Source: Thiohalomonas sp963783235 (lineage in GTDB: Bacteria > Pseudomonadota > Gammaproteobacteria > Thiohalomonadales > Thiohalomonadaceae). Taken from it: 64,000 nucleotides of DNA. Below the pieces are notes generated by a model. The model was not told the DNA's origin. It searched no databases and saw nothing but the letters and a program-made list of their open reading frames with translations. A program made the translations under genes and the position numbers. Positions 1-8,718 of this stretch are shown in pieces. The number at the start of each line of letters is the position of its first letter. The stretch's first letter is position 1. The DNA is taken from positions 124,001 through 188,000 of the forward strand of contig CAWAMN010000002.1 of the NCBI GenBank assembly GCA_963783235.1. Reading direction: 5' to 3'.

Positions 1-353
1 TGGTCCATGACATGGTCGTGCAAATCCTCAAACAGACGTTCCAGTTCGCCGGCCTGGAAGAGCGCCGTCTGACCGAAGCGGTTGTTCGGGTCGCACTCGG
101 CAATCGCCCGCAGTTCATGGAACATGCGGTACAGAGCGTTTTCCGGCTCGTTCAACTCCGCGATGACTCGGGAGAAGTCCTCCCGCTGCTCCGCCTTGAA
201 TCGGGCCAGTACGGTCTCCGCATCCAGATCCAGGAGTTCGGGGATATGGTGGACGTCCGGTAACAGACGGGGACATCCGTCGGACTGGACCTCGAGCAGG
301 TCCGAGAAACGTTCGGCAGCCGGGTGCCGCTGAGATTCGGTCATGGCGGTCAT
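1..353 (-). CDS. Hypothetical protein, C-terminus cut by window edge
   Basis: An open frame runs on the minus strand from ATG at 353 (alternative ATG at 344) off the left edge with no stop, giving at least 117 residues. The product is soluble and acidic, rich in Glu, Leu and Phe, with no signal peptide or membrane segment. It includes the stretches RFSDLLEVQSDGCPRLLPD and MFHELRAIAECDPNNRFGQ. I do not recognise the family. The helical, charged composition would suit a small regulatory or scaffold protein, but nothing specific supports a function. Confidence 0.6.
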   Translation of the reverse strand, partial: MTAMTESQRHPAAERFSDLLEVQSDGCPRLLPDVHHIPELLDLDAETVLARFKAEQREDFSRVIAELNEPENALYRMFHELRAIAECDPNNRFGQTALFQAGELERLFEDLHDHVMD

Positions 354-502
354 TCGCTAGCTTTATTAGTCGACTCTAATGTGTCAGTTCCGTGGGCGCA
401 ATGGCCCCACATGGACCATGCTCGCTGGGGCGGCCTATGGTAGTGCCTATTTGCATGGCGATATAGGGGCCGCCGTCCCAGTCTTCAACACAGGATCGCA
501 CG

Positions 503-1468
503 ATGACCGAAATCGACAGGGACAGACCTCTGAAACTGGGTGTCAGCAGTTGCCTGCTGGGCGAGGAGGTCCGTTTCGATCATGGCCACAAGCTGGATGC
601 CTATATCACGGGAACGCTGGGCCGGTTCTTCGAGTTCATCTCCATCTGCCCCGAGATCGGGGTCGGCCTGGGAACTCCGCGCCCCCCCATCCGCCTGGAG
701 GGCGATGATCCGGAGCGCCCACGCCTGATCGGTGTCAAGGACAAGAGTATCGACGTAACCGATGCCATGGAGGACTTCAGCGAACGCCAAATCCGGGCGC
801 TTTCCGATATTTCGGGGTATATCCTCAAGAGCAAATCCCCAAGCTGCGGCATGGAGCGCGTAAAGGTCTATGGCGATGACAACCGCGTGCGCCGGAGTTC
901 CGGCCTCTTTGCCCGGGAGTTGATTAGGGCCCATCCTTTGCTGCCGGTGGAAGAGGAGACGCGGTTGGGTGACCCGAACTTGCGCGATAACTTCCTCGAA
1001 CGCGTGTTTGCCTACCGGCGCTGGCAGGATCTGGAAGCGGCCGGACTTTCGGAGCAGGCTTTGGTCCATTTTCACACCATCCACAAGCTCAGCCTGATGG
1101 CGCACGGCACGGAACCCTACCGGCAGCTGGGCCGAATCGTCGCAGCTGCCGGCCAGAAGCCTCTCCGGCAATTGGCTAACGAATATATCGATGAATTCAT
1201 GAAGGCTCTCAAGCAGCAGGCCACCGTCAAGTGCCAGACCAATGTCCTTCATCATCTAATGGGTTATCTGAAGACCGCATTGGCCCAGGAGGACAAGGTG
1301 GAATTGCTCGATGTCATCGAGGCCTATCGTCAGGAACGGGTCCCCCTGGTTGTTCCGATCACGCTGCTGAAGCACCATTTTCGGCATCATCCGCACCCTT
1401 ACATCGCCGAACAGGTGTATTTAAATCCCCCTGCCGAAGAACTGCTACTGCGCCGCGGCGGTATCTGA
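503..1468 (+). CDS. DUF523-DUF1722 fusion protein (TudS/YbgA-like)
   Basis: This 321-residue protein has an N-terminal DUF523 domain (about residues 10-155) and a C-terminal DUF1722 (YbgA-type) domain (about 190-310). DUF523 includes the 2-thiouracil desulfurase TudS, whose [4Fe-4S] cluster is held by three cysteines. Matching cysteines are visible here at C17 (VSSCLLG), C49 (SICPEIG) and C115 (SPSCG). The length is normal for the fused form. The ATG at 503 is preceded by an AGGA at suitable distance. It is monocistronic and followed by an intrinsic terminator. The domain call is firm. The reaction (desulfuration of thio-nucleobases or another sulfur compound) is inferred from the TudS family only. 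Confidence 0.88.
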   Translation: MTEIDRDRPLKLGVSSCLLGEEVRFDHGHKLDAYITGTLGRFFEFISICPEIGVGLGTPRPPIRLEGDDPERPRLIGVKDKSIDVTDAMEDFSERQIRALSDISGYILKSKSPSCGMERVKVYGDDNRVRRSSGLFARELIRAHPLLPVEEETRLGDPNLRDNFLERVFAYRRWQDLEAAGLSEQALVHFHTIHKLSLMAHGTEPYRQLGRIVAAAGQKPLRQLANEYIDEFMKALKQQATVKCQTNVLHHLMGYLKTALAQEDKVELLDVIEAYRQERVPLVVPITLLKHHFRHHPHPYIAEQVYLNPPAEELLLRRGGI

Positions 1469-1491
1469 GGGAGCGGACTTCCCCCCCAACG

Positions 1492-1520
1492 AAAAAACCC
1501 GGCCGAAGCCGGGCTTTTTC
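1492..1520. terminator. Bidirectional intrinsic terminator
   Basis: The stem CCCGGC/GCCGGG (1498-1503 / 1508-1513) with a CGAA loop is preceded by A6 and followed by T5. It can terminate both the DUF523-DUF1722 gene (+) and the convergent HiPIP gene (-). Confidence 0.85.
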
Positions 1521-1540
1521 TTACTGATCGGGTGAAGCGT

Positions 1541-1834
1541 TCAGGACTTCGGCGCCCAGGATTTGCACCAGCCGGTTGCGACCACTTGCTTGCCCGGAAA
1601 CAGCGGGCAGTTGCCTTCGGGGGCATCGCCGCCCTGGTAGAGGGCACAGGTGGCGCAGCTCTGATCCGGTTTTTCGCTGTTTTCGGTATAACCCAGCGCC
1701 TGGGCGGTCGGATCGTCTGAAGTAACGAGTGCGGCCATCGTGCGACTGCTGAAGGCAACCGCTGCAGCAACCGGAACCGCAGCAACGGTTTTGATGAACG
1801 TGCGGCGAGCCGCGTCATTTTTACGGTCAGTCAT
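1541..1834 (-). CDS. hip: High-potential iron-sulfur protein (HiPIP)
   Basis: This small periplasmic [4Fe-4S] electron carrier is 97 residues from ATG 1834, chosen because AGGAGG lies just upstream and a Tat signal (RRTFIKTVAAVPVAAAVAF) begins at once. The longer frame to 1897 lacks these features. The four cluster cysteines are C60, C63, C76 and C90, with the family's CxxC, NCPLFPG and GWCKSWAP patterns. HiPIPs carry electrons from the bc1 complex or from sulfur and iron oxidation to reaction centres or oxidases. They are typical of purple sulfur bacteria and related chemolithotrophs. The neighbouring soxB on the same strand fits a sulfur-oxidation role. Confidence 0.95.
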   Translation of the reverse strand: MTDRKNDAARRTFIKTVAAVPVAAAVAFSSRTMAALVTSDDPTAQALGYTENSEKPDQSCATCALYQGGDAPEGNCPLFPGKQVVATGWCKSWAPKS

Positions 1835-2108
1835 GGAGTTCCTCCTGTTTGATTTTGCATTTCCGTATTGGAACGGGACTAAACGCTGGTCGAACATAGC
1901 GCAGTGAAAGCTATGTCAATCGCTCTTGACTTGCAAGGGTCGGCTTGAAGCCGTGCCCGTGTTGCGGTTTTTATTGAGCAGCCGGTCAAAAAAAACAGCT
2001 ACCCCAATCATGGACCGTCGGCAGCAACTTGCAATGGTTCGACTGAGAGCCGGAGGGCGAAGGGATATCGTCACCCCTGCGGGCGGCGGAGACGATGCTG
2101 TCCAGGTT
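1835..2108. other. Intergenic, no gene seen
   Basis: I see no supported gene between hip and soxB. Short frames here lack ribosome binding sites. The hip promoter should lie in the AT-richer part around 1850-1930. Confidence 0.5.
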
Positions 2109-2140
2109 TATGGCGCGGAGAGCTCCCCCTCCGCGCCATA
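2109..2140 (-). terminator. Putative soxB terminator hairpin
   Basis: A perfect 12 bp stem (TATGGCGCGGAG at 2109-2120 with its complement at 2129-2140) lies 16 bp past the soxB stop. There is no T-run after it on the minus strand, so it may act as a 3' stabiliser or a Rho-assisted end. Confidence 0.5.
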
Positions 2141-2155
2141 GGGGCTTAGAGCGAT

Positions 2156-3949
2156 TTAGCTCAGGATATCACCGACATAGTCGGCAACACCCGGATTCTG
2201 GGCCACGTTCTTGAGCTTGGGCGTATTGAGCTTGCCCACGCGAACCGTCTTCTGGTCGCGCAGATACTCCGCCACCACATCCCAGATCGGAGCGCCGGGG
2301 GACTTGGAGCCGACGGTGGCCCAACCGGCGACTTTGTACTTCTTTTCCGCCTCGATTCTGGTGCCGTCATCGAGTTGCATGTCGCTGACGCGTTTCCCGA
2401 TAGTGGCCTTTGGATCGCAGGTGTAGTCGAGCCCGGAGACCCGAACCATGTCACCGCCCTGCTGATAGTACGGGTCCTCATTGAAGAGGTTGTTGAGCAC
2501 ATCCTCCAGCACCAGCTTGATATCGGCACCGGACATGTCGCGGACGTAGGTTTCCGGATAGGTGGTGCCGGTCTGGTCCATGATGTGTTCCATGGTGATA
2601 GCCTGTCCCGGCAACACGGTGGTGCCCCAGCGGAAACCGGGAGACAGTGAAATCTGCGCGTCACCAACCGCCCGCTGAGCATCGCAGATGATCTGGTCGA
2701 AGGTGCCGTTGAAGTTGCCGCGCCGGTAGAGCAGATCTTCGGCCACGGCCAGTTCCTCGCCCAGCTTGTCCGTATACGGGGCGCGCACTTTTTCAATGTA
2801 GGCCGCCATCTCCGGATCCGGGTCGAGCATGTTGGAGAAAACCGGAACCAGACGATAGCGGAAGTCACGAACCTTGCCACCGCGCACGTCCAGGTCCAGT
2901 ACCCCCACGAACTTGCCGTTGGAGCCGGCATTGGTGACCAGGGTTCTGCCGCCCGGGTTCTTGACAATGGAAGGGGCGGGCATGCCGTCGTGGGTGTGGC
3001 CGCCGAGGATGACGTCGATACCGCTGACCACGGAGGCCATCTTCAGGTCCACATCCATGCCGTTGTGCGAGATGACCGCCACCAGATCCGGCTTTTCGTT
3101 GGCACGGATGTCGTCGACCAGACTCTGCATCGCATCGTCGCGAATGCCGAAGGTCCAGTCCGGGATGAAACGCGAAGGGTTGGCGATGGGCGTATAGGGG
3201 AAGGCCTGGCCAATCACCGCCACCTTGGCACCGCCGACGTTGCGGATGGTGTAGGGCTTGAACGCGTGACCGGAATCCTCGTCATAGCCGGCGAAATCCT
3301 CGAAGCGGTAATCGAACATCGCGACGTCCTTTACCCGCACGTTCTGGGCGACAAACTCGCCGTCGAAGGCCTTGACGTTGTTCAGGACCTCCTCATCCTG
3401 GTAAGTGAACTCCCAGTGGCCGGTCATGATATCGACGCCCAACCGGTTGCAGGCGCCGACCATATCCTGGCCACGCGTCCACAATGCGGTGCCGGAGCCC
3501 TGCCAGGTATCCCCCCCGTCCAGCAGAAGACTGTTGCTGTAGCCGCGCTCCTCGCGAATGCGTTTGACAAGGGTGGCCAGATGGGCAAAGCCGCCGACCT
3601 TGCCGTATTTTTCCGCCGCTTCGGCGTAGTTCAGGTAGGTGAAGGCATGAGCCTCCAGGCTCCCGGGTTTGACACCGAAATGGGCCAGCAGCTTATCGCC
3701 GACCAAGTGCGGCGCACGCCCGAGGGCGCCGTTGAGGCCCAGGTTTACACTGGGCTCCCGGAAGTAAACCGGGTTGAGCTGAGCATGGGTATCGGTAATG
3801 TGCAGCAGCGAGACATTGCCGAATTTGGGGATTTCATAAAGGTCCGAAGGGGCTGCGCCGGACTGTCCCGCCCGTTGGCATCCGGGCAGCATGCCCGCAG
3901 CGCCGGCGATCCCCATCAGTTTTACAAACTGGCGGCGAGTGATCGACAT
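2156..3949 (-). CDS. soxB: SoxB, thiosulfohydrolase
   Basis: This periplasmic di-manganese enzyme hydrolyses the sulfate group from SoxYZ-bound sulfane-sulfonate in thiosulfate oxidation. The start at ATG 3949 gives 597 residues and is chosen for an AGGAGG upstream and a Tat signal at once (TRRQFVKLMGIAGAAGM). An LPGC motif follows and could be a lipobox. Metallophosphatase metal sites are visible: DTHAQ near residue 55, LLDGGDTWQGSG, GHWEFTYQ (the SoxB-type motif), SHNG and GGHTHDG. A 5'-nucleotidase C-terminal domain follows from about 370. The length is normal. No soxXYZA gene is within the window, so the partners must be encoded elsewhere, as in other Chromatiales. Confidence 0.96.
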   Translation of the reverse strand: MSITRRQFVKLMGIAGAAGMLPGCQRAGQSGAAPSDLYEIPKFGNVSLLHITDTHAQLNPVYFREPSVNLGLNGALGRAPHLVGDKLLAHFGVKPGSLEAHAFTYLNYAEAAEKYGKVGGFAHLATLVKRIREERGYSNSLLLDGGDTWQGSGTALWTRGQDMVGACNRLGVDIMTGHWEFTYQDEEVLNNVKAFDGEFVAQNVRVKDVAMFDYRFEDFAGYDEDSGHAFKPYTIRNVGGAKVAVIGQAFPYTPIANPSRFIPDWTFGIRDDAMQSLVDDIRANEKPDLVAVISHNGMDVDLKMASVVSGIDVILGGHTHDGMPAPSIVKNPGGRTLVTNAGSNGKFVGVLDLDVRGGKVRDFRYRLVPVFSNMLDPDPEMAAYIEKVRAPYTDKLGEELAVAEDLLYRRGNFNGTFDQIICDAQRAVGDAQISLSPGFRWGTTVLPGQAITMEHIMDQTGTTYPETYVRDMSGADIKLVLEDVLNNLFNEDPYYQQGGDMVRVSGLDYTCDPKATIGKRVSDMQLDDGTRIEAEKKYKVAGWATVGSKSPGAPIWDVVAEYLRDQKTVRVGKLNTPKLKNVAQNPGVADYVGDILS

Positions 3950-4197
3950 GGGTGTATCTTCCTCCTGGTGGGTATTTCGCTTGTTTTTAGCCTTTCGCTG
4001 AACGACCACTGGTCGCCAGTTTGGGCTTATCCGTGGTCAAGAACCGTTCGGGCATCGTACGCACCCGTTGTTCAAACAACGGTTCTGGAGGAAAATGATT
4101 CTAATTGATGTTGTGCCCGCCATCCACCGGCGGTATGGGTTCAGCGCGAGCCCCGCGTGCTAAAGTAGCCACTAAGAAATGCAAGGTAATTCCCCTC

Positions 4198-4401
4198 ATG
4201 ACCGGCATAGAAAACGCTCAGCATGACCTTACCGACGCCGCCTTTTCACTGAGCACGGCGATTGACCTGCTTGCCAGTATCGGCACGGAGGCCTCCGATC
4301 GGGAGTTGACCGAACTCGTAAGCCAGCTTCAGAAGCTGAAGAACGGTCTGGACAAGAGCTGCCAACGGCTGGGTCACCTGCACGAAAAGGAAGAGCACTG
4401 A
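4198..4401 (+). CDS. Small hypothetical helical protein
   Basis: The 67-residue product starts at ATG 4198 with AAGG upstream; an upstream extension to 4105 has no ribosome binding site. It is amphipathic and rich in Leu, Asp and Glu, and the sequence reads as two helices (DAAFSLSTAIDLLASIG, then LTELVSQLQKLKNGLDKSC). It begins a tight three-gene set with the Rieske-like gene 6 bp downstream and ycgL. I do not recognise a family. A small adaptor or coiled-coil dimer is possible. Confidence 0.6.
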   Translation: MTGIENAQHDLTDAAFSLSTAIDLLASIGTEASDRELTELVSQLQKLKNGLDKSCQRLGHLHEKEEH

Positions 4402-4407
4402 TCGGCT

Positions 4408-4974
4408 GTGAGCGAGCAGCGACGCCGTTTTCTCGCCACGGTCGTGAAATCCCTGGCGCTTTTCGCCGTGGTGATGTTCGGCCTGGCGCTGCTCCGTTCG
4501 CTGCCTTCCGATCCCTCCGACGCCAAGACTCCTGAGGGAACGAAACTGTTCGTCGGTGATATCCGGCCCGGCGAGATTCGCCGAGCCGACTGGCAGGGGC
4601 GATCACTTATTCTCCTGCGGCGAACGCCCGCCATGCTCTCGGCACTCGCCGACGCTCGGAGCCGGCTCAGCGATCCCGACTCCGATGGGTCCCGCCAGCC
4701 GACAACGGCCAAGAACTCAGGCCGTTCCCTGCGCCCGGAGCTTTTTGTCGCACTGGGGTACGGCACGGGAATGGGATGTCCCCTGGACTTTCTGAACGCA
4801 GCGGCGAACGTCGGCATGGAGCCATGGTCAGGCGGCTTTCGTGACCGCTGCGACGGCTCGCTCTATGATACCGCCGGGCGCGTCTACCGGGACCAGCCCG
4901 CAAAACAGAATCTGGTTGTCCCGCCTTACCATGAAGCGGGTGCCGGCTACATTGAACTGGAGAACCGGAATTGA
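4408..4974 (+). CDS. Degenerate Rieske-like membrane-anchored protein
   Basis: The 188-residue protein starts at GTG 4408. One N-terminal membrane anchor (about residues 13-30, VKSLALFAVVMFGLALL) is followed by a periplasmic domain. The last 70 residues match the bc1 Rieske fold: GCPLDF, then CDGSLYDTAGRVY and NLVVPPY, as in CHGS..D.AGRV...P..NL.VPPY. The normal ligand pattern CTHLGC ... CPCH reads here GTGMGC ... DRCD. All four [2Fe-2S] ligands are therefore replaced, while the two disulfide cysteines (C124 and C148) remain. It probably binds no cluster. The gene overlaps ycgL (TGATG). The function is unknown; a structural or assembly role at the respiratory chain is conceivable. Confidence 0.75.
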   Translation: MSEQRRRFLATVVKSLALFAVVMFGLALLRSLPSDPSDAKTPEGTKLFVGDIRPGEIRRADWQGRSLILLRRTPAMLSALADARSRLSDPDSDGSRQPTTAKNSGRSLRPELFVALGYGTGMGCPLDFLNAAANVGMEPWSGGFRDRCDGSLYDTAGRVYRDQPAKQNLVVPPYHEAGAGYIELENRN

Positions 4975-5216
4975 TGCATTGCGTGGTCTACAAAAGCCCC
5001 AAACGCGATCTTGTCTACCTTTTCGTTCCAGAAGCTGACCAATTCGACGATGTTCCCCAACCTTTGATGCAGGGTTTCGGTGAGCCGCAATGGGTCATGG
5101 AACTGGAGCTCGAACCGGGCAAACAACTCGCCTACACCACTGCCGACGAGGTAATCGCAAAACTCGACGAGCAGGGCTACCACCTGCAAATGCCCCCGAG
5201 GGATCCCTGGCTCTGA
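4974..5216 (+). CDS. ycgL: YcgL family protein
   Basis: The 80-residue protein starts at ATG 4974, overlapping the upstream stop. It matches the YcgL family (DUF709) along its length: MHCVVYKSPKRDLVYLFV at the start, VMELELEPGKQLA in the middle, and the ending QGYHLQMPP. YcgL proteins are small soluble alpha/beta proteins common in gammaproteobacteria and of unknown biochemical role. The translational coupling to the Rieske-like gene is unusual context. Confidence 0.9.
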   Translation: MHCVVYKSPKRDLVYLFVPEADQFDDVPQPLMQGFGEPQWVMELELEPGKQLAYTTADEVIAKLDEQGYHLQMPPRDPWL

Positions 5217-5306
5217 GTGCGCGGGTCACTGCCAGTTGCCCCGGTTTGACCGGGCCCAAAGCGTAGTTTTCAATAGCGAAACCGAAAAATAACAAGGAAA
5301 CGTATC

Positions 5307-6547
5307 ATGCCGCTGATTCGCCCCTTTCCGGGCCTGCGCCCGGCGCCCGGTCGTGCTGACGATGTCGTCGCGCCGCCTTACGACGTACTCAACACCGAGG
5401 AGGCGCGTGAGCGCTCGGTGGGGCGGCCCTGGAGTTTTCTGCATATCTCCAAGCCGGAGATCGATCTGCCGAAGGATACCGATCCGTTCGCGGCGGAGGT
5501 GTATGAAAAGGGGAAGGATAATTTCCAGCGAATGCTTGCCGAGAGGGTGCTGATCCAGGACGACGAACCCTGCTATTACCTCTATCGGCTCATTATGGGC
5601 GAGCACGTACAGACCGGTCTGGTGGCGGCCGCCTCAGTGGCCGACTACGATGGCGGCCGCATCCGCAAGCACGAATTCACCCGTCCCGACAAAGAGGATG
5701 ATCGGGTCCGCCAGATCGACAGCCTGGGGGCCCAGACCGGTCCGGTTTTCCTCGCCTACCGGCATAACAACACCATCGATGCCCTGGTGGAACGGCTGAC
5801 CGCCGCCGCACCCGATATGGACGTCACCGCCGACGACGGCGTTCGGCATACCCTGTGGGCTATCCACGAGCCGGGGGCCGTGCAGATCATTACCGAGACA
5901 TTCGACAGCATGGAGCGTCTCTATATCGCTGATGGGCATCACCGCTCCGCAGCGGCATCGCGGGTGGCGGCAAAACGCCGCGATGCCAACCCGAATCACA
6001 CCGGTGACGAGCCCTACAATTATTTTCTTTCCGTCATCTTCCCGGACAACCAAATGCAGATTCTGGATTACAACCGGGTGGTGACGGACCTGGGCGGCCA
6101 TTCGCAGGAAGCGTTCATGGAAAAGGTGTCCGAGGCGTTCACCGTCGAGCCTGCGACCGAACCGGTCAAACCCGGTCGAACCGGCGAATTCGGACATGTA
6201 TCTGGCCGGCAGCTGGTACCGGCTCGCCATCAAGAGCGACCGCATCCCCGAGGACCCCGTCGGTCGTCTGGACGTCAGTCTGCTGCAGAACAACCTCATA
6301 GAACCGGTATTGGGCATGAGCGACCCCCGCCGGGACAAGCGCATCGATTTCGTCGGCGGGATCCGAGGCCTCAAGGAACTGGAGAAGCGGGTCGACAGCG
6401 GCGCCGTAGCCGTGGCCTTCTCGCTACACCCCACCTCGCTCGAGCAATCTGATGGCGGTCGCCGACGATAATGAGGTCATGCCGCCCAAATCGACCTGGT
6501 TCGAGCCCAAACTGGCCGACGGCCTGGTCTCTCACCTGATCGACTAA
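5307..6547 (+). CDS. DUF1015 family protein (two apparent frameshifts)
   Basis: A full-length DUF1015 protein of about 413 residues can be read across three frames. The N-terminal piece (from ATG 5307, AAGGAAA upstream) has LIRPFPGLRPAPGRADDVVAPPYDV, HEFTRPDKEDDRVRQID and the signature YIADGHHRSAAASR. After an extra G near 6192 it continues as DMYLAGSWYRL and then IDFVGGIRGLKELEKRVDS. After an extra T near 6448 it ends LMAVADDNEVMPPKSTWFEP. DUF1015 proteins are conserved and of uncertain function, sometimes found beside serine or D-lactate metabolism genes. Both breaks are cured by removing one base, so sequence error is likelier than gene decay. Confidence 0.85.
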
Positions 6548-6688
6548 CAGGCTGTTGAAAAAGGTTTTTTATCCCTTCTCCCTGAGGGAGAAGGTTAGGA
6601 TGAGGGGGATAAAATCAGTAACTTACCTTTTATTGAGTCCCCCCACCCCAGCCCTCTCCCTCTGGAGAGGGTGTTTTTCAACAGCCTG
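6548..6688. repeat. MITE-like element, copy 1
   Basis: This is a 141 bp non-coding element with terminal inverted repeats (CAGGCTGTTGAAAAA at left, its complement at right). Inside are two smaller palindromes (CCTTCTCCCTGAGGGAGAAGG and CCCTCTCC...GGAGAGGG). Copies lie at 21.5, 25.7 and 28.8 kb. CTAA-like bases flank both ends. It starts immediately after the DUF1015 stop and could also act as a 3' hairpin. Confidence 0.85.
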
Positions 6689-6747
6689 CTAAACGGTTTT
6701 ACGTCGAAGGCGGCTCAGCTGGACCCATCCCCGGCCCTGCCAATCGC

Positions 6748-7245
6748 TTATTCAGCCTCGGCCGGGCGGGCGCCCTTTAACTCGGACTCCAGCTGCTCCA
6801 GGTCCTTCAAAGAGCGTATGGTCAACGTCTTGTGGGGGACTTCGACGCTTCCCTCCCCGGTCTTTTCTTTAGGGCGGTAGAACTGCTCGACGCGGCCCTC
6901 GTACCAATCGCGACGGGTCTCAATCGTGTGGGGCAAAGCCCTCTCAAGCCTCTCGCGCAAAAGCGCCTGTTCACTTGTCTCCTCAGTCACGGCATCCTTT
7001 TGCCCACGCTCCCCGTTCTTTTCATCGGAGAGGCGTTTTTCTACCATTTCCCGCACGTTGGACTTCGTCGGCCTGACGGATCCCGGCTGATCGCTCGCCG
7101 GTGAGGGGGCACCGTCGGGCTGGGCTGAGGTCTTTGAATCCCTGAGCATCTGTAGAATATTGGAGCGCACGTCGGGGATGGAAGGAACTTCCGCCAACAC
7201 CGAAAACGAGACCAGCCAAATCAGGAGCGCGAAGAAAAGCCGCAT
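6748..7245 (-). CDS. Secreted hypothetical protein
   Basis: The 165-residue protein starts at ATG 7245, where a Sec signal peptide begins (MRLFFALLIWLVSFSVLA); the frame extends further upstream without such features. The mature part is strongly charged, with a helical stretch rich in Glu, Arg and Lys at 60-130, then a C-terminal segment with WYEGRVEQFYRPKEK and SLKDLEQLESELKG. No enzyme motif is seen. It faces the divergent gene at 7333 across 87 bp. A periplasmic coiled-coil or adaptor role is plausible but unproven. Confidence 0.6.
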   Translation of the reverse strand: MRLFFALLIWLVSFSVLAEVPSIPDVRSNILQMLRDSKTSAQPDGAPSPASDQPGSVRPTKSNVREMVEKRLSDEKNGERGQKDAVTEETSEQALLRERLERALPHTIETRRDWYEGRVEQFYRPKEKTGEGSVEVPHKTLTIRSLKDLEQLESELKGARPAEAE

Positions 7246-7332
7246 CGCACGGGGATCCAAAGTGGGAACCCGCCGAATAGTAACCGGAGCCGTGTTGTTC
7301 GGCACGGTTTGGTGTCGTGGAAGTGCTAAAAA

Positions 7333-7806
7333 ATGATGATGGACACCTGTCGAAACGCTGCCCGGGCGGTCCTTCGAGAGCTGCGGCCCCAAACGCTGCT
7401 CTGCATCGGAGGCGCCTGCGGCTCCTGTCCAGAGCTTACGAGCGAGGCCACGGTTCTCCCCGGCCGCGATCCGCTCGGTGAACTGGCGGGGCTGGGCCGC
7501 TTCGATTTCGCTCTGGTGGTCGATGCCCTGGACAGTCTGCCAAAGCGCATCGGTGAACAGCTACTGGCGCGATTGCGGGACCTGCACGGCGGCCACTTCG
7601 CCGTTCAGCTTCCCGCCGAATCGCAAAGCCACTGGAGCGACAATGACCTTCGCGCATTGGGGCTTATCCTGCTGGCCCGCTGCGGTGGGGAAACAGCGCC
7701 CACTCAGCTGTGGGGATTCGATATCCAGACGTACAAACCCACGCCGGAGTGGCTCAATCCGGAATTTTGGGCCCATCCGGAGCGGTGGGACCGCTACTGG
7801 TGGTGA
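7333..7806 (+). CDS. Conserved hypothetical protein (resembles DUF6231)
   Basis: A 157-residue soluble protein; ATG codons at 7333, 7336 and 7339 are all possible starts. It has the layout of a small Rossmann-like, methyltransferase-type domain (TLLCIGGACG, then DFALVVDALDSLPKRIGEQLLARLRDL). It ends with FDIQTYKPTPEWLNPEFWAHPERWD, which resembles the conserved tail of DUF6231 proteins of gammaproteobacteria. That family match is from memory and not certain. The fold resembles methyltransferases, but I see no clear SAM motif. Confidence 0.65.
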   Translation: MMMDTCRNAARAVLRELRPQTLLCIGGACGSCPELTSEATVLPGRDPLGELAGLGRFDFALVVDALDSLPKRIGEQLLARLRDLHGGHFAVQLPAESQSHWSDNDLRALGLILLARCGGETAPTQLWGFDIQTYKPTPEWLNPEFWAHPERWDRYWW

Positions 7807-7892
7807 CCGGCCTATCCACAAGGTAGGAGATGTCGGGGACGGCGTGCGGACCATGTACAATGGGGGTTCGTGCAAAGCGGCAAGGAAACTTG

Positions 7893-8633
7893 ATGCACCG
7901 ACTCGGACTACTTCTCCTCCTAACGGCCCTTTCACTACCGGCCTGGGCCGCCTGCGATGATCCTCCCGCGGCGGGCGTCAACTGGACCGGATGCGATAAG
8001 CGCAATGCAACCTTGAGCCGCATGGATCTGCGCGGGGCGATCCTCAGCCGGACCGACTTTACCGGCGCCGACCTCTCCGGTACCCGTCTTTCCGGGGCCG
8101 AGCTCAATTTCGCCAAACTGAACCGGGCCAACCTCGCCCGCTCCCGGCTGGATGATGCCCGTTTCCTAAGTACCGAAATGGTGGCAACCGATCTCAGTCA
8201 GGCCTTGATGGATAACGCTCGTCTCGACAGGGCGAACCTTTCAGACGCCATCCTCGACGGCGCTCGACTCCACCGGGCGAGCCTCTATCAGGCAAACCTC
8301 AAGAAGGCCTCCCTGGTGGGGACCGATTTGCAGGAGGCCGACTTGGGCCAGGCCCGACTGGCCGGGGCCAATCTCAATCGGGCCCGCCTGGTCAAGGCCA
8401 ATCTCGAAGAGGCCGTGCTGGAAGATGCCACCCTGGTGGAGTCCAATCTGGAAAACGCGAGTCTGGAGCGGGCCAAAGCCTCGTTCGCGGACTTCAATAA
8501 CGCCAATCTCGCACGGGCCTCCCTGGTAGGTGCCGAGCTGTTTCAAACCCGCTTCGAGGGAGCCAGTCTGGCCAGTGCGACCTGGGTCGATCACAGCCGC
8601 TGCCGCTTCGATGCGGTCGGTTCCTGCCGCTGA
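7893..8633 (+). CDS. Secreted pentapeptide-repeat protein
   Basis: The 246-residue protein starts at ATG 7893 (AAGGA upstream) with a Sec signal peptide (LGLLLLLTALSLPAWA). From about residue 45 to 230 it is built of A(D/N)LxX pentapeptides (GADLSGTRLSGAELNFAKLN and on), about 36 repeats, which fold as a right-handed quadrilateral beta-helix. Cysteines near both ends (CDDPPAAGVNWTGC; HSRCRFDAVGSC) may cap the helix with disulfides. Exported pentapeptide proteins have no common biochemical role, and a gyrase-protecting function is unlikely for a periplasmic form. Confidence 0.85.
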   Translation: MHRLGLLLLLTALSLPAWAACDDPPAAGVNWTGCDKRNATLSRMDLRGAILSRTDFTGADLSGTRLSGAELNFAKLNRANLARSRLDDARFLSTEMVATDLSQALMDNARLDRANLSDAILDGARLHRASLYQANLKKASLVGTDLQEADLGQARLAGANLNRARLVKANLEEAVLEDATLVESNLENASLERAKASFADFNNANLARASLVGAELFQTRFEGASLASATWVDHSRCRFDAVGSCR

Positions 8634-8662
8634 TCGCCGCTGGCAACGATCAGAAACAGCAC

Positions 8663-8690
8663 AAAAAAAGCCCGCGGAGAGCCGCGGGCG
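8663..8690 (-). terminator. Intrinsic terminator of the HDOD gene
   Basis: The stem GCCCGCGG/CCGCGGGC (8670-8677 / 8682-8689) is followed on the minus strand by a T7 run. It lies about 30 bp past the stop at 8719. Confidence 0.85.
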
Positions 8691-8718
8691 GAGAGATGAA
8701 CAGGTAACATTTTGCGGG

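Noticed and set aside
2990..4108. 372-residue frame antisense to soxB
   Set aside because: Shadow of soxB: composition follows the complementary codons and there is no ribosome binding site.
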